DNA from: Thermoplasmata archaeon
GTDB lineage: Archaea; Thermoplasmatota; Thermoplasmata; UBA10834; DTMW01
Direction of reading: 5' to 3'
NCBI GenBank assembly: GCA_029858465.1
Contig: JAOUEZ010000007.1
Coordinates: 1 to 19,892 of the forward strand
Length of the DNA stretch: 19,892 bases
The translations under genes and the position numbers were made by a program. Shown here one piece after another: positions 7,560 through 15,364 of this stretch. The notes under the pieces were generated by a model. The model was given only the letters and a program-made list of their open reading frames with translations, did not search any database and was not told where the DNA came from. How positions within the stretch are numbered: the stretch's first letter is position 1; each line of letters starts with the position of its first letter.

Positions 7560-7923
7560 CTGGCACCACCAGCTCTATGTCCCTGACCGTGCAGCCGAGA
7601 CCATCCTTCACTTTGGCTATGTTGCCGCACGAGGGACATTTCAATATCGGAACGAGCGAATGCACATCATCCGGCCGCTCCGGCGCTCCGGAGTATCCGC
7701 AGTCGCATTCTATTGTTCCATGCATCGTGGAGATATCTATCTTCGCGCCGTCCGCAATAGTATCTTTCGTCAATATCTCGAACGCGAACCTCAGCTGCTC
7801 TTCCCCGAGGAATGTGAATTCCCCAATGTCGAGATTCACATGCTGCACTTTCTCCGCGTTCCTCTTATTCGCCTCTGAGAGAATGAGGTTGACTATCTGG
7901 CTCATAACGGAAAATTCATGCAT
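7546..7923 (-). CDS. hypA: Hydrogenase nickel-insertion protein HypA
   Basis: 125 residues, slightly longer than usual. HypA delivers nickel to the large subunit of NiFe hydrogenase together with HypB. The N-terminus MHEFSVMSQIV has the invariant Met-His-Glu whose His2 binds nickel. The zinc-finger half has Cys73 and Cys75 (ECDCGYSG) followed by Cys96 and Cys99 (CPSCGN). The first pair is spaced CxC rather than the common CxxC, and the loop between pairs is about 20 residues, longer than in the E. coli protein. The start overlaps the end of hypC by 8 bases and the end overlaps hypD, supporting coupled translation. Confidence 0.95.
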   Translation of the reverse strand: MHEFSVMSQIVNLILSEANKRNAEKVQHVNLDIGEFTFLGEEQLRFAFEILTKDTIADGAKIDISTMHGTIECDCGYSGAPERPDDVHSLVPILKCPSCGNIAKVKDGLGCTVRDIELVVPDVEA

Positions 7924-8161
7924 CTAACACATCCTCTCCGGAGAGATCCTGCGACAGCAGCTGCCTGAAAAGCTCCAAGGTCTCCTCGGCTTCCTCTGCA
8001 TCCAACATCTGAATCGCATAGCCTGCATGGACTATGACGTATTCTCCGACCTTCGGGTCTTCGACCAAGGAGATGTTGACCTCTCTGAAGTTGCCGCCGT
8101 AATCCACCTTCGCATGGTCGCCGTTTATCTCCAAGATCTTCGCGGGGATAGCTAGACACAT
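7916..8161 (-). CDS. hypC: Hydrogenase assembly chaperone HypC/HupF
   Basis: 81 residues, the normal size. HypC binds HypD and carries the iron ligand group to the hydrogenase large subunit. The N-terminus MCLAIPAKILEI contains the essential Cys2 and the family signature; GGNFREVNISLVED and GEYVIVHAGYAIQ follow in the expected places for the OB-fold. It starts 27 bases after the end of hypF and overlaps hypA by 8 bases at its end. No strong Shine-Dalgarno site precedes the ATG, so translation may depend on coupling from hypF. Confidence 0.96.
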   Translation of the reverse strand: MCLAIPAKILEINGDHAKVDYGGNFREVNISLVEDPKVGEYVIVHAGYAIQMLDAEEAEETLELFRQLLSQDLSGEDVLDA

Positions 8162-8188
8162 AGTTGAAACCAGTAAGACCCTGTTATT

Positions 8189-10408
8189 TTAATTCTTTCC
8201 GGCTACCTTTGCGCCGACGATCGCGTTCTGGCCCGCCGATATGCCACCATCGCCGTTCGGTATCCTCTGGTGCACATAGAACTCTATCTTTTCAGACTCG
8301 ACGGCCTTTCTGAGGATGTCGGATATTACACCGTTGTATGATACCCCACCGCAGAAGCCGACATACTTCAGGCCCTCGGCCTTTGCAACCTCGCAGGCGG
8401 ACTTCCCGGCCTCCTTGACCAGCGCTTCGACAAAAGATCGGGCAATGTTGCACCTGCCCTTCTCACCCTGCCATTGCTTATCGAACAATTGGTCGAACAA
8501 TGATAGGGTGTCGATCACTTTGATCCCGTCTATCACGTCCGATTGCACATCGAACTTGTATGTCGGCTTTCCGAGAGTGAGAAGCCTCTCGAGCTTCATC
8601 GCTGGTTCCCCTTCGTATGTCCTCTTGCAGGAAACATCTAGTATGCAGGAAAGCGCATCGAGCACTCTACCCATGCTGCTCGTGCGATGACTTCTCGGGA
8701 GCATTTTTGAGAATACTTCAATGTCCGACTCAGGGAATTCCGTGACCTTTCGCTTGAGCATGAGCTTGATTGCGGTGACGATCCTTCTGATATCGACTGC
8801 TGCACGGTCGCCTCCGAGCAATGGGATTTTTCTGAGGGTCGCGACCCTTCGGTACTCCTCGAAGTCCGCGACGAGCATCTCCCCTCCCCAGCTGGTGCTG
8901 TCGTCGCCGTATCCTGTCCCATCCCATGTGAGGAATACTCCTGGCAGTTTCAGGTTTCTATCGATCATCAATGATGCCGCGTGCGCATGATAATGTTGAG
9001 TTTCTATGAAGTCGCATTCGAACTGCATTGCGAGGCTTCTCGCGACAATCCTTGTTGAATATTTCGGATGCTTGTCCCCGCCGATCGCCTCGACTTTCTT
9101 TACGCCAAGAAGGTCTTTCAAATGATGTATCGCCGATTCGAGGAACTGAAGAGTTGGGTACTTGTCAGTCTCGCCTATGTACTGAGTGAGGAACAGCTCA
9201 CCGTTCCTCGAGACCGATCCGGTGACATCCCATTGCGCTCCCACGCTTGCCACAGATGCCTTGTGATTGAGAGGGATCGGAACCGGCACGAATCCTCTCG
9301 ACTTTCTGATGAATGCGGTGTCGCTCCCGTTGATCCGGATAACTGAGTCATCGCATCTGTTCACTATCGCCCTGTTGTGAAGCAGATAGCAGTCCAGCCT
9401 GAGATCGTACGCCTTCTGGTTCTCGATGATCATCGGTTCCCCAGGCGGGTTTGCCGATGTCATGATCACCCCGTCGACTGTCAGGTTCTTGAACAAGAGA
9501 TGGTGAGCCGCCGAATAAGGGAGCATGATCCCGATATTCATCAGGTCGGGCGAGACGCCCTGGAGCTTCTGGTACATGGCCGCCTTTTTCCTGACAAGGA
9601 GTATCGGCCTCTGGGGCGATGTCATCAATTTCTCCTCCTGAGGAGAAATTATTGCATACTTCTTGGCCACCTCCAAATCGCGCATCATGACAGCATAGGG
9701 TTTCTCGCCTCGCCTGTAGAGCTTTCGCAGCCGATCGGCGTTATTGAAAGTTGCAACAACATGCATCCCGCCCCATCCTTTCAGTACCCCGACCATTCCG
9801 GACTCGATCTTCTTCGCGAAGGTCTCGAACGGATCTGTGGATTTGATTTCCGCCCCTGACCTGTCGAACAGTCGGTACTCAGGACCGCATTCGGGACAGG
9901 ACATCGTCTGCGCGTGGAATCTTCTGTTCTCCGGAGAAGTATATTCGTTCTCGCAGCTCTCGCAGAGATGGAAATCCTTCATCGATGTCCTTCGCCTATC
10001 GAACGGCACGTCGGCTAAGACTGTAAACCTCGCCCCGCAATCGGTACAGTTCGTGAACGGGAAAGAATATCTCCTGTTGCCGGAATCGTTGATATCCTCC
10101 AGACACTTGTCGCACAATGCCGTATCTATCGGTATCAGCGACGTCCTGTTTCCTTCCGAGCTCTTCTTGATCTCGAAAGGCCCCAGCTTCTCGTCGATAT
10201 CCACTATCTCCGTTTTCTCGATCTTTGCGATCGGAGGCAGTCTCTGCTTCAATTTTGCTATGAACTCGTCGGGATTTCTATCGATATGGACCTCGACATT
10301 CGATCCGTTATTCAGGACGAAACCCTTGAGCCCGAGCTCGCGAGCAACTCGAAAGACCGTCGGCCGAAAACCGACCCCCTGGACAACTCCATAGAAAACG
10401 ATTTTCAT
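8189..10408 (-). CDS. hypF: Carbamoyltransferase HypF (cyanide-ligand synthesis)
   Basis: 739 residues, full length. HypF converts carbamoyl phosphate and ATP to a carbamoyl group that HypE turns into the cyanide ligands of the NiFe site. Domains in order: acylphosphatase (1-85, with VQGVGFRPTVFRVA); two zinc fingers (Cys99/102/121/124 and Cys149/152/171/174); a YrdC-like domain (about 195-370, with TSANPPGEP); and a Kae1-like carbamoyltransferase domain (385-739) with metal-binding HYHAHAA (471-477), WDGTGYGDD (495-503) and NGDGGISAGQN near the end. All key motifs look intact. It begins 11 bases after hypB, with AGGATGATC as a partial Shine-Dalgarno site. Its partner gene hypE is not in the window. 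Confidence 0.97.
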   Translation of the reverse strand: MKIVFYGVVQGVGFRPTVFRVARELGLKGFVLNNGSNVEVHIDRNPDEFIAKLKQRLPPIAKIEKTEIVDIDEKLGPFEIKKSSEGNRTSLIPIDTALCDKCLEDINDSGNRRYSFPFTNCTDCGARFTVLADVPFDRRRTSMKDFHLCESCENEYTSPENRRFHAQTMSCPECGPEYRLFDRSGAEIKSTDPFETFAKKIESGMVGVLKGWGGMHVVATFNNADRLRKLYRRGEKPYAVMMRDLEVAKKYAIISPQEEKLMTSPQRPILLVRKKAAMYQKLQGVSPDLMNIGIMLPYSAAHHLLFKNLTVDGVIMTSANPPGEPMIIENQKAYDLRLDCYLLHNRAIVNRCDDSVIRINGSDTAFIRKSRGFVPVPIPLNHKASVASVGAQWDVTGSVSRNGELFLTQYIGETDKYPTLQFLESAIHHLKDLLGVKKVEAIGGDKHPKYSTRIVARSLAMQFECDFIETQHYHAHAASLMIDRNLKLPGVFLTWDGTGYGDDSTSWGGEMLVADFEEYRRVATLRKIPLLGGDRAAVDIRRIVTAIKLMLKRKVTEFPESDIEVFSKMLPRSHRTSSMGRVLDALSCILDVSCKRTYEGEPAMKLERLLTLGKPTYKFDVQSDVIDGIKVIDTLSLFDQLFDKQWQGEKGRCNIARSFVEALVKEAGKSACEVAKAEGLKYVGFCGGVSYNGVISDILRKAVESEKIEFYVHQRIPNGDGGISAGQNAIVGAKVAGKN

Positions 10409-10419
10409 GACTGATCATC

Positions 10420-11070
10420 CTACATTCCCAAAGCGCGCATCAGCTCGTCTATGCCCTTGCCGTGCCGCGCATCCGTCAATATGAGTTTCGCCTTGGGATT
10501 CACCTTCTTGACATCTTTTACGAGCGATTCCGGATCGACTTCCATGGCTCCTGCAAGATCGATCTTATTGATGACGACGACGTCGGAGAATGCGAACATC
10601 CTCGGATGCTTGCGTACCATGTCGTCACCCTCCGTGACGGATATCACGACCATCCGCTTGTCAGTGCCAAGAGGGAAATCGAGCGGGCAGACAAGATTGC
10701 CGACGTTCTCAATGAACAATACATCAATCTTGTCAAGAGGCAGCTTCTCGAGGGCATGCTCGACAAGATGCGCGTCGAGATGACACTCCTTGCCCGTCGA
10801 GATATTCTCACCAATTATTCCGTGCTCGACAAATCGATCGTAATCGTCATGGCCGGCGACATCGCCCGCAATCGCGGCGACTGAAACACCTTTCGCCTTC
10901 AATTTATCCACAATTTTCTCGATCAGGAGGGTCTTTCCCGAGCCGATCGCGCCCATGACATCGAATGATTTAACCTTGAATTTCTTCAGAAGGGCACTGT
11001 TCTCTTTGGCTAGCTCGCGGTTCGCGGCGAGGATGTCTTTCTCCATCTCCACTGAGACAGTTTTGTGCAT
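10420..11070 (-). CDS. hypB: Hydrogenase nickel-incorporation GTPase HypB
   Basis: 216 residues, the short archaeal form. HypB is a SIMIBI-class GTPase that releases nickel into the hydrogenase precursor with HypA. Visible motifs are the P-loop GAIGSGKT (40-47), GDVAGHDD, the metal-binding GKECHLDAH (Cys96, His97), ENVGNLVCP (Cys128) and the guanine-specific NKIDL (168-172). There is no N-terminal CxxCGC or histidine-rich stretch, so it lacks the nickel-storage part found in some bacterial proteins. It is the first gene of the hyp operon. No clear Shine-Dalgarno site precedes the ATG. Confidence 0.96.
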   Translation of the reverse strand: MHKTVSVEMEKDILAANRELAKENSALLKKFKVKSFDVMGAIGSGKTLLIEKIVDKLKAKGVSVAAIAGDVAGHDDYDRFVEHGIIGENISTGKECHLDAHLVEHALEKLPLDKIDVLFIENVGNLVCPLDFPLGTDKRMVVISVTEGDDMVRKHPRMFAFSDVVVINKIDLAGAMEVDPESLVKDVKKVNPKAKLILTDARHGKGIDELMRALGM

Positions 11071-11421
11071 GGATTAGCATGATATTGAAGGGCTTCTAAA
11101 TGTTTTGGTAGTTGTCAAATGATTTCTCTCGGAGAAGCTGGCTTAATAAGTACGGGGGTGGTTTTATTAAATCACGCACATTTTCTCATAGAAATGCACT
11201 GTTCTAGGAATATAGGTTGTCTGGCTCTCCGATTTTTCATTTTTTCAGTCATGATAATGACTGATGCAGGGTTTAAGTGCGATAGGGTGCCTGAGTTCCT
11301 CTTCGAGCGGTAGTCTGACGATGCATGGCAAATGCTATTTCCAATTGCAAATCGCAAGCTCAATTCAGCATAGACTATGACTATCATCAGATCTGCCGAA
11401 GTGCTTTAAGAGGTCGTTAAA
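11071..11421. other. Divergent intergenic region between hypB and the surface protein gene
   Basis: These 351 bases contain no convincing gene; a 64-codon plus-strand frame (11119-11313) has no supporting features. AT-rich candidates for TATA boxes are CTTATTAAG (11142-11150) and TTTAATAAAA (11162-11171, minus sense) for hypB, and GTTTAAG (11271-11277) for the plus-strand gene; none is decisive. A perfect 8-bp inverted repeat sits in the middle (11245-11264), and a small TTCTC/GAGAA hairpin at 11124-11136. Confidence 0.55.
11245..11264. repeat. Perfect inverted repeat, possible operator
   Basis: TCAGTCAT-GATA-ATGACTGA: two perfect 8-base arms around a 4-base spacer. It lies about 175 bases upstream of hypB and 158 upstream of the surface protein. 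No T-run follows on either strand, so it does not look like a terminator. A dimeric regulator site is plausible but unproven. Confidence 0.5.
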
Positions 11422-14400
11422 ATGGAAGAAAACGGCATGCGTTATTTGGCTAGAAGGAAAATACTGTCTTCAGTCATTACGATGCTGATGCTTGCATCCG
11501 TGGTCGTCGGAATTGTCGGCGAAACGGACGCGGCACAGGGTGCACCATGCACCTATGGATACCGTTGGACTGACAGTAATCTCCCTGCTCCGATAGTGAG
11601 CTATAACTGGGTTGAGATTAACACAACTGGAACCGATGCGCAAGTATCCGGCGATGACCAGTGGGGCGGACCGTATCCGGTAGGATTCGAATTCAATTAT
11701 TTCGGAACGAACTATTCCGCATTCAATGTGACGACAAATGGTCTGCTTATTTTCGGACCTGGAACGAACGATTATACCAATGATTACATACCAGATACGT
11801 TTAATCCTGACAACATTCTCGCACTCTATTGGGACGATATGTGTGTCAACTATAGCGTCTATAATAATGGAAAAATCTACTACGAGACCATTGGCTCAGC
11901 GCCAAATAGGCAACTCGTGGTCGAATGGTGGCAGATATCTCGTCTCGGAACAACGAATCTGATGACATTCGAGGCCATACTGAACGAGACCGGGCAGATA
12001 TGGTTCCAATATGAAACCTTGAGTTCCACACTCGGAAGTAGCGCGACCGTAGGGATCGAGAATTATGATGGTTCCGACGGAGTCCAATATCTCTACAACA
12101 GTGCCATTCTGTCAGATGGTTTGGCGATAAGATTCGACATGAGGGCTGTCACGATAGGCGTTGATCAGTGGTCCTCAGGGTTCCCGAGTCAGGATATTAG
12201 TTACACTTTGACCGTTCAGAATTATCAGGACATTACTGATTCTTTCGACCTTACCAACACGTCGATAAGCGGCTGGCCAGTCAGCTACTGGGATTCGACA
12301 GGGACAGTTCTCCTGGTGGATAACAATGGCGACATCAACGGATATCCCGACACAGGAGATATCGCATCTGGAGGAACTATCGACATAGTGGTAATCGTGA
12401 GCATTCCTGCAGCTCCGACCTCTGTGCAGGAAGTGACCACGATCATAGCTACATCCTTTGCGGATAACTCACAGAGCGATTCTGCGACCTTGACGACAAA
12501 TGTATTGTCGGTCTTCGAGCCGCCTCACTCTGACTATGCGGTCAGTGATGATGCAGATGCATACTACGAATATCTTGTAGTGAACGTCTCTCTGAACATC
12601 AGCGTCTCGGACGATTATTACATCTACGCCGATCTCTACAGCCCGACCTGGAACTATATCGGTGGAGCTTCGAACTGGACATATTTAGATGCGGGCATAA
12701 GGATAGCAGGCCTTTGGTTCACTGGGACGCAGATCAGTCTTGCAGGATATGACGGACCATACAATGTCTATCTCTTTCTGTACGATTCGAGCTGGAACTA
12801 CATAGACTTCGACAGTTACACCACAGGATCATACCTCGCATCCGATTTCCAGCCGATCGGTATGTTCGAGCCGCCGCACTCAGACAGTGGGGTGGATACG
12901 GATGCGGATCTGAAATATGATTATCTGGCGGTCGATGTCGTGGTCAACATAACCACTGCGGATGACTACGAAGTCCAAGGATACCTTTACAACGCTTCAA
13001 TGGTCCTCATAGATACGACGACCAATCTGACATTCTTTTGGGCAGGCATCAACTCGGTACGCCTGATGTTTGATGGAGGAGACATCTACTCATCGGGCCT
13101 CGACGGCCCCTATTATGTGTACCTTGATCTGTATACAGACTGGGGAATCTGGATTGATTCCGACATTCACACTACTGCGGCATATCTGTACACAGATTTC
13201 GATTCCCCGCCACCCGCCTTCATGCCTCCATGGTATGAAGACTTCGAATCAGGAACTCTTGGCGGCACTACAGGTCACAACTGGACGGCCTCGATAGCGA
13301 CACAGGCAGGCGTTAGCACCGCCACTGCAAATTCAGGGATATACTCGATGTACACGAGATGGAATTCGGTAACGGTGACTTCCTGGGAAGTGAACCTCAG
13401 CGGGCTAGCATCCGCCGAAGTGAAATGCTGGATACAGAGAGGAGATGACGCTTTCAGCGAAGATCCTGACGCCGGAGAGGATCTCATTGTGCAATATAGA
13501 AATGTGACAGGCACATGGATAGACCTCGAGACATTCATGGGATCAGGGACCCCAGGAGAAACCTATTGGAGGACTTACAGCCTGCCCGCAGACGCTCTTG
13601 GTCCGCATTTCCAACTGAGGTTCTACCAGACAGGTGGAAGCGGCTCGAACAGCGATTACTGGCACATTGACGATGTCTACATCGGGGCACCGGTAGATCT
13701 CGCGCATCTCTCACCGCCCTATTCTGAGACAGCCATCGACTCCAACTCGAACCTTCTCTATGATTGGTTGGTTATCGATGTGCCCGTCAATGTGACGATC
13801 GCAGGAGTCTACACCGTCCAAGGAATTCTCAGAGATATGTTCACCACAACGATTGAGACCGTTTCTAACACGACGAGCCTGTCTGTCGGCATGAATATCG
13901 TTCAGCTTTGGTACGCAGGCATCAATATCGGATCAAACTCGGTGAACGGGCCATACAATGTGACCATTCATCTCAGGGACGATGTAATCGGACTGCTAGA
14001 GACTGACTGGTACAATACAGCGGCATACAGCTGGTTCGATTTCGAGACTTGGAACAGTGTGCCCACGGCATTCTTCCAGGTGACACCATCAGTCTACGGG
14101 ACTACCGCGACGGTCTTCACATTCGATCCTTCCGGAAGCAGCGATCCTGAGGATTCAGATATCGATCTGGAGATGAGATGGGACTGGAACAATGACGCAG
14201 TATGGGACACGACCTGGGCTGCGCTGGGATCCATAAATCATCAGTTCGCGACTCCGGCGGTCTATACGGTTGTTCTTCAGATCAGAGACACGGGATGGCT
14301 CACAGATACATATGCCGAGATTCTGACAGTCAATGAGAGTGCTCCAGTTACAACTGCCACCGTCTCAGGAGAAACTGGTCAGAACGGGTGGTATGTATCT

Positions 14401-15120
14401 GATGTCACGGTGACTCTCAGCGTGACGGATGATTTCAGCGGCGTGAATTACACCCAATACTACATCGGAAGCGGTTCTTGGCAGACATATGCCTCTCCGA
14501 TATCGCTCACGAGTGACGGCGTATTCACTGTCCACTATCGCTCGGTTGACAATTCGAGCCTTGTTGAGGCGATAAAATCCGTGACGATAAGCATAGACAC
14601 AGTCGCCCCTGTGATAGCAGTTGATCAGGCGGACGGCACGAGGTTCGTCAACAATTCGATATTGATAAGCTGGGTTGCCGACGATGCGACGAGCGGCATC
14701 CTCAGGATAGAGATAAGCGTCGACGGCGGCGCGTTCACAAGCCTAGGAGCTTCGATTACATCGATGAATCTCTCGGGTCTGCCTGCAGGAGATCACACGA
14801 TAATCGTCAGAGCAGTGGACAGAGCAGGGCACACAGCTCAGGACAGCATCGATATCGAGGTGACGGCGGCTCAGACATCTATCATTGGAGACTTGCTGAT
14901 TTGGATCATCCTGATCGCAGTGATAGTTGCCGCGGTTTTCCTGATACTGCTTCTCCTCTTGAGAAGGAAGAAGGGAGAGCCCACGACGCAATATCCTGTG
15001 CAGCAGTATCCAGTGCAACCTCAAGCACCTCAGCAGCCGATGCAACCCTATGCGCCTCCGCCTGCACCAACTCAGCCTTACTCGCCACCACCTTACTCAC
15101 CGCCAGGACAACGACCTTAA
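11422..15120 (+). CDS. Large secreted, membrane-anchored surface protein with PKD/Ig-like domains and proline-rich tail
   Basis: 1232 residues. The ATG follows GAGGT at seven bases. Domains read from the sequence: signal peptide (1 to about 38, cleaved near DAA-QG); a beta-rich globular domain (85-240, FEFNYFGTNYSAFNVTTNGLLIFG region); a CARDB/NEW3-like domain (about 245-362); two copies of a ~112-residue module (366-476, 482-594) starting EPPHSD; a MAM/jelly-roll-like domain (602-755, from WYEDFESGTLG to HIDDVYIG); a third module copy (763-876); a PKD-like domain (880-972); an OmpL47/Ig-like domain (975-1060); a last Ig-like domain (1061-1150); one membrane helix (1154-1180); then RRKK and a 46-residue Pro/Gln/Tyr tail inside the cell. 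There are many N-glycosylation sequons (NxS/T). Probable adhesion, S-layer-associated or substrate-binding role; no catalytic domain recognised. Confidence 0.85.
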   Translation: MEENGMRYLARRKILSSVITMLMLASVVVGIVGETDAAQGAPCTYGYRWTDSNLPAPIVSYNWVEINTTGTDAQVSGDDQWGGPYPVGFEFNYFGTNYSAFNVTTNGLLIFGPGTNDYTNDYIPDTFNPDNILALYWDDMCVNYSVYNNGKIYYETIGSAPNRQLVVEWWQISRLGTTNLMTFEAILNETGQIWFQYETLSSTLGSSATVGIENYDGSDGVQYLYNSAILSDGLAIRFDMRAVTIGVDQWSSGFPSQDISYTLTVQNYQDITDSFDLTNTSISGWPVSYWDSTGTVLLVDNNGDINGYPDTGDIASGGTIDIVVIVSIPAAPTSVQEVTTIIATSFADNSQSDSATLTTNVLSVFEPPHSDYAVSDDADAYYEYLVVNVSLNISVSDDYYIYADLYSPTWNYIGGASNWTYLDAGIRIAGLWFTGTQISLAGYDGPYNVYLFLYDSSWNYIDFDSYTTGSYLASDFQPIGMFEPPHSDSGVDTDADLKYDYLAVDVVVNITTADDYEVQGYLYNASMVLIDTTTNLTFFWAGINSVRLMFDGGDIYSSGLDGPYYVYLDLYTDWGIWIDSDIHTTAAYLYTDFDSPPPAFMPPWYEDFESGTLGGTTGHNWTASIATQAGVSTATANSGIYSMYTRWNSVTVTSWEVNLSGLASAEVKCWIQRGDDAFSEDPDAGEDLIVQYRNVTGTWIDLETFMGSGTPGETYWRTYSLPADALGPHFQLRFYQTGGSGSNSDYWHIDDVYIGAPVDLAHLSPPYSETAIDSNSNLLYDWLVIDVPVNVTIAGVYTVQGILRDMFTTTIETVSNTTSLSVGMNIVQLWYAGINIGSNSVNGPYNVTIHLRDDVIGLLETDWYNTAAYSWFDFETWNSVPTAFFQVTPSVYGTTATVFTFDPSGSSDPEDSDIDLEMRWDWNNDAVWDTTWAALGSINHQFATPAVYTVVLQIRDTGWLTDTYAEILTVNESAPVTTATVSGETGQNGWYVSDVTVTLSVTDDFSGVNYTQYYIGSGSWQTYASPISLTSDGVFTVHYRSVDNSSLVEAIKSVTISIDTVAPVIAVDQADGTRFVNNSILISWVADDATSGILRIEISVDGGAFTSLGASITSMNLSGLPAGDHTIIVRAVDRAGHTAQDSIDIEVTAAQTSIIGDLLIWIILIAVIVAAVFLILLLLLRRKKGEPTTQYPVQQYPVQPQAPQQPMQPYAPPPAPTQPYSPPPYSPPGQRP
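12517..14049 (+). repeat. Three copies of a ~112-residue protein module in the surface protein
   Basis: Copies lie at 12517-12849, 12865-13203 and 13708-14049. Shared pattern: (E/S)PP(H/Y)S(D/E), then D.(D/N)(A/S)(D/N), a Y(E/D)(Y/W)LV(V/I)(N/D)V stretch, an aromatic-rich strand, a W.AGI-like segment, GPY.V.L.L, and TTA.Y...DF at the end. Copies one and two are adjacent; the third is separated by the MAM-like domain. DNA identity is low, so these are old duplications. Confidence 0.7.
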
Positions 15121-15137
15121 AAACAAAGAAGATTCGA

Positions 15138-15196
15138 GAGGCTCGCCTCAGAGGAGGAGAGCCTCGCGACACAATTTTTCTATCCGCCTTTTTTTT
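15138..15196 (+). terminator. Hairpin terminator with T-runs after the surface protein gene
   Basis: GAGGCTC (15138-15144) pairs with GAGCCTC (15159-15165); inside, CCTC (15146-15149) pairs with GAGG (15154-15157) around an AGAG loop, giving an 11-bp stem with one mismatch. T5 (15175-15179) and T8 (15189-15196) follow. It starts 17 bases after the stop codon. Confidence 0.7.
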
Positions 15197-15275
15197 GTCT
15201 TTCTATTATTAATTTGATTGAGGCCACATGTTCCAAAATGCTATTAAGCGATGAATGAGATATTTCATTTTGAGA

Positions 15276-15308
15276 AGACCATCCCGCTCGACTTATCGCA
15301 GATGGTCT
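15276..15308 (+). promoter_or_regulatory. Hairpin in the leader of the M28 peptidase gene
   Basis: AGACCATC (15276-15283) pairs perfectly with GATGGTCT (15301-15308) around a 17-base loop, 57 bases before the ATG. No T-run follows. Upstream, CTATTAAG (15241-15248) could serve as a TATA box, which would place the hairpin near the 5' end of the RNA. Function unknown. Confidence 0.35.
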
Positions 15309-15364
15309 CCCAAGAGTGCTGACGGGGGCACTTTGATATTCCCGGAAGAGGGGGAGTAAAAAAA

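Noticed and set aside
11245..11264. Intrinsic terminator at the perfect inverted repeat
   Set aside because: The T-rich stretch precedes the hairpin on the plus strand, and A-runs follow it on the minus strand; neither matches a terminator.
11119..11313. 64-codon plus-strand frame between hypB and the surface protein gene
   Set aside because: No Shine-Dalgarno site and no recognisable sequence; it runs through the palindrome and AT-rich promoter region.
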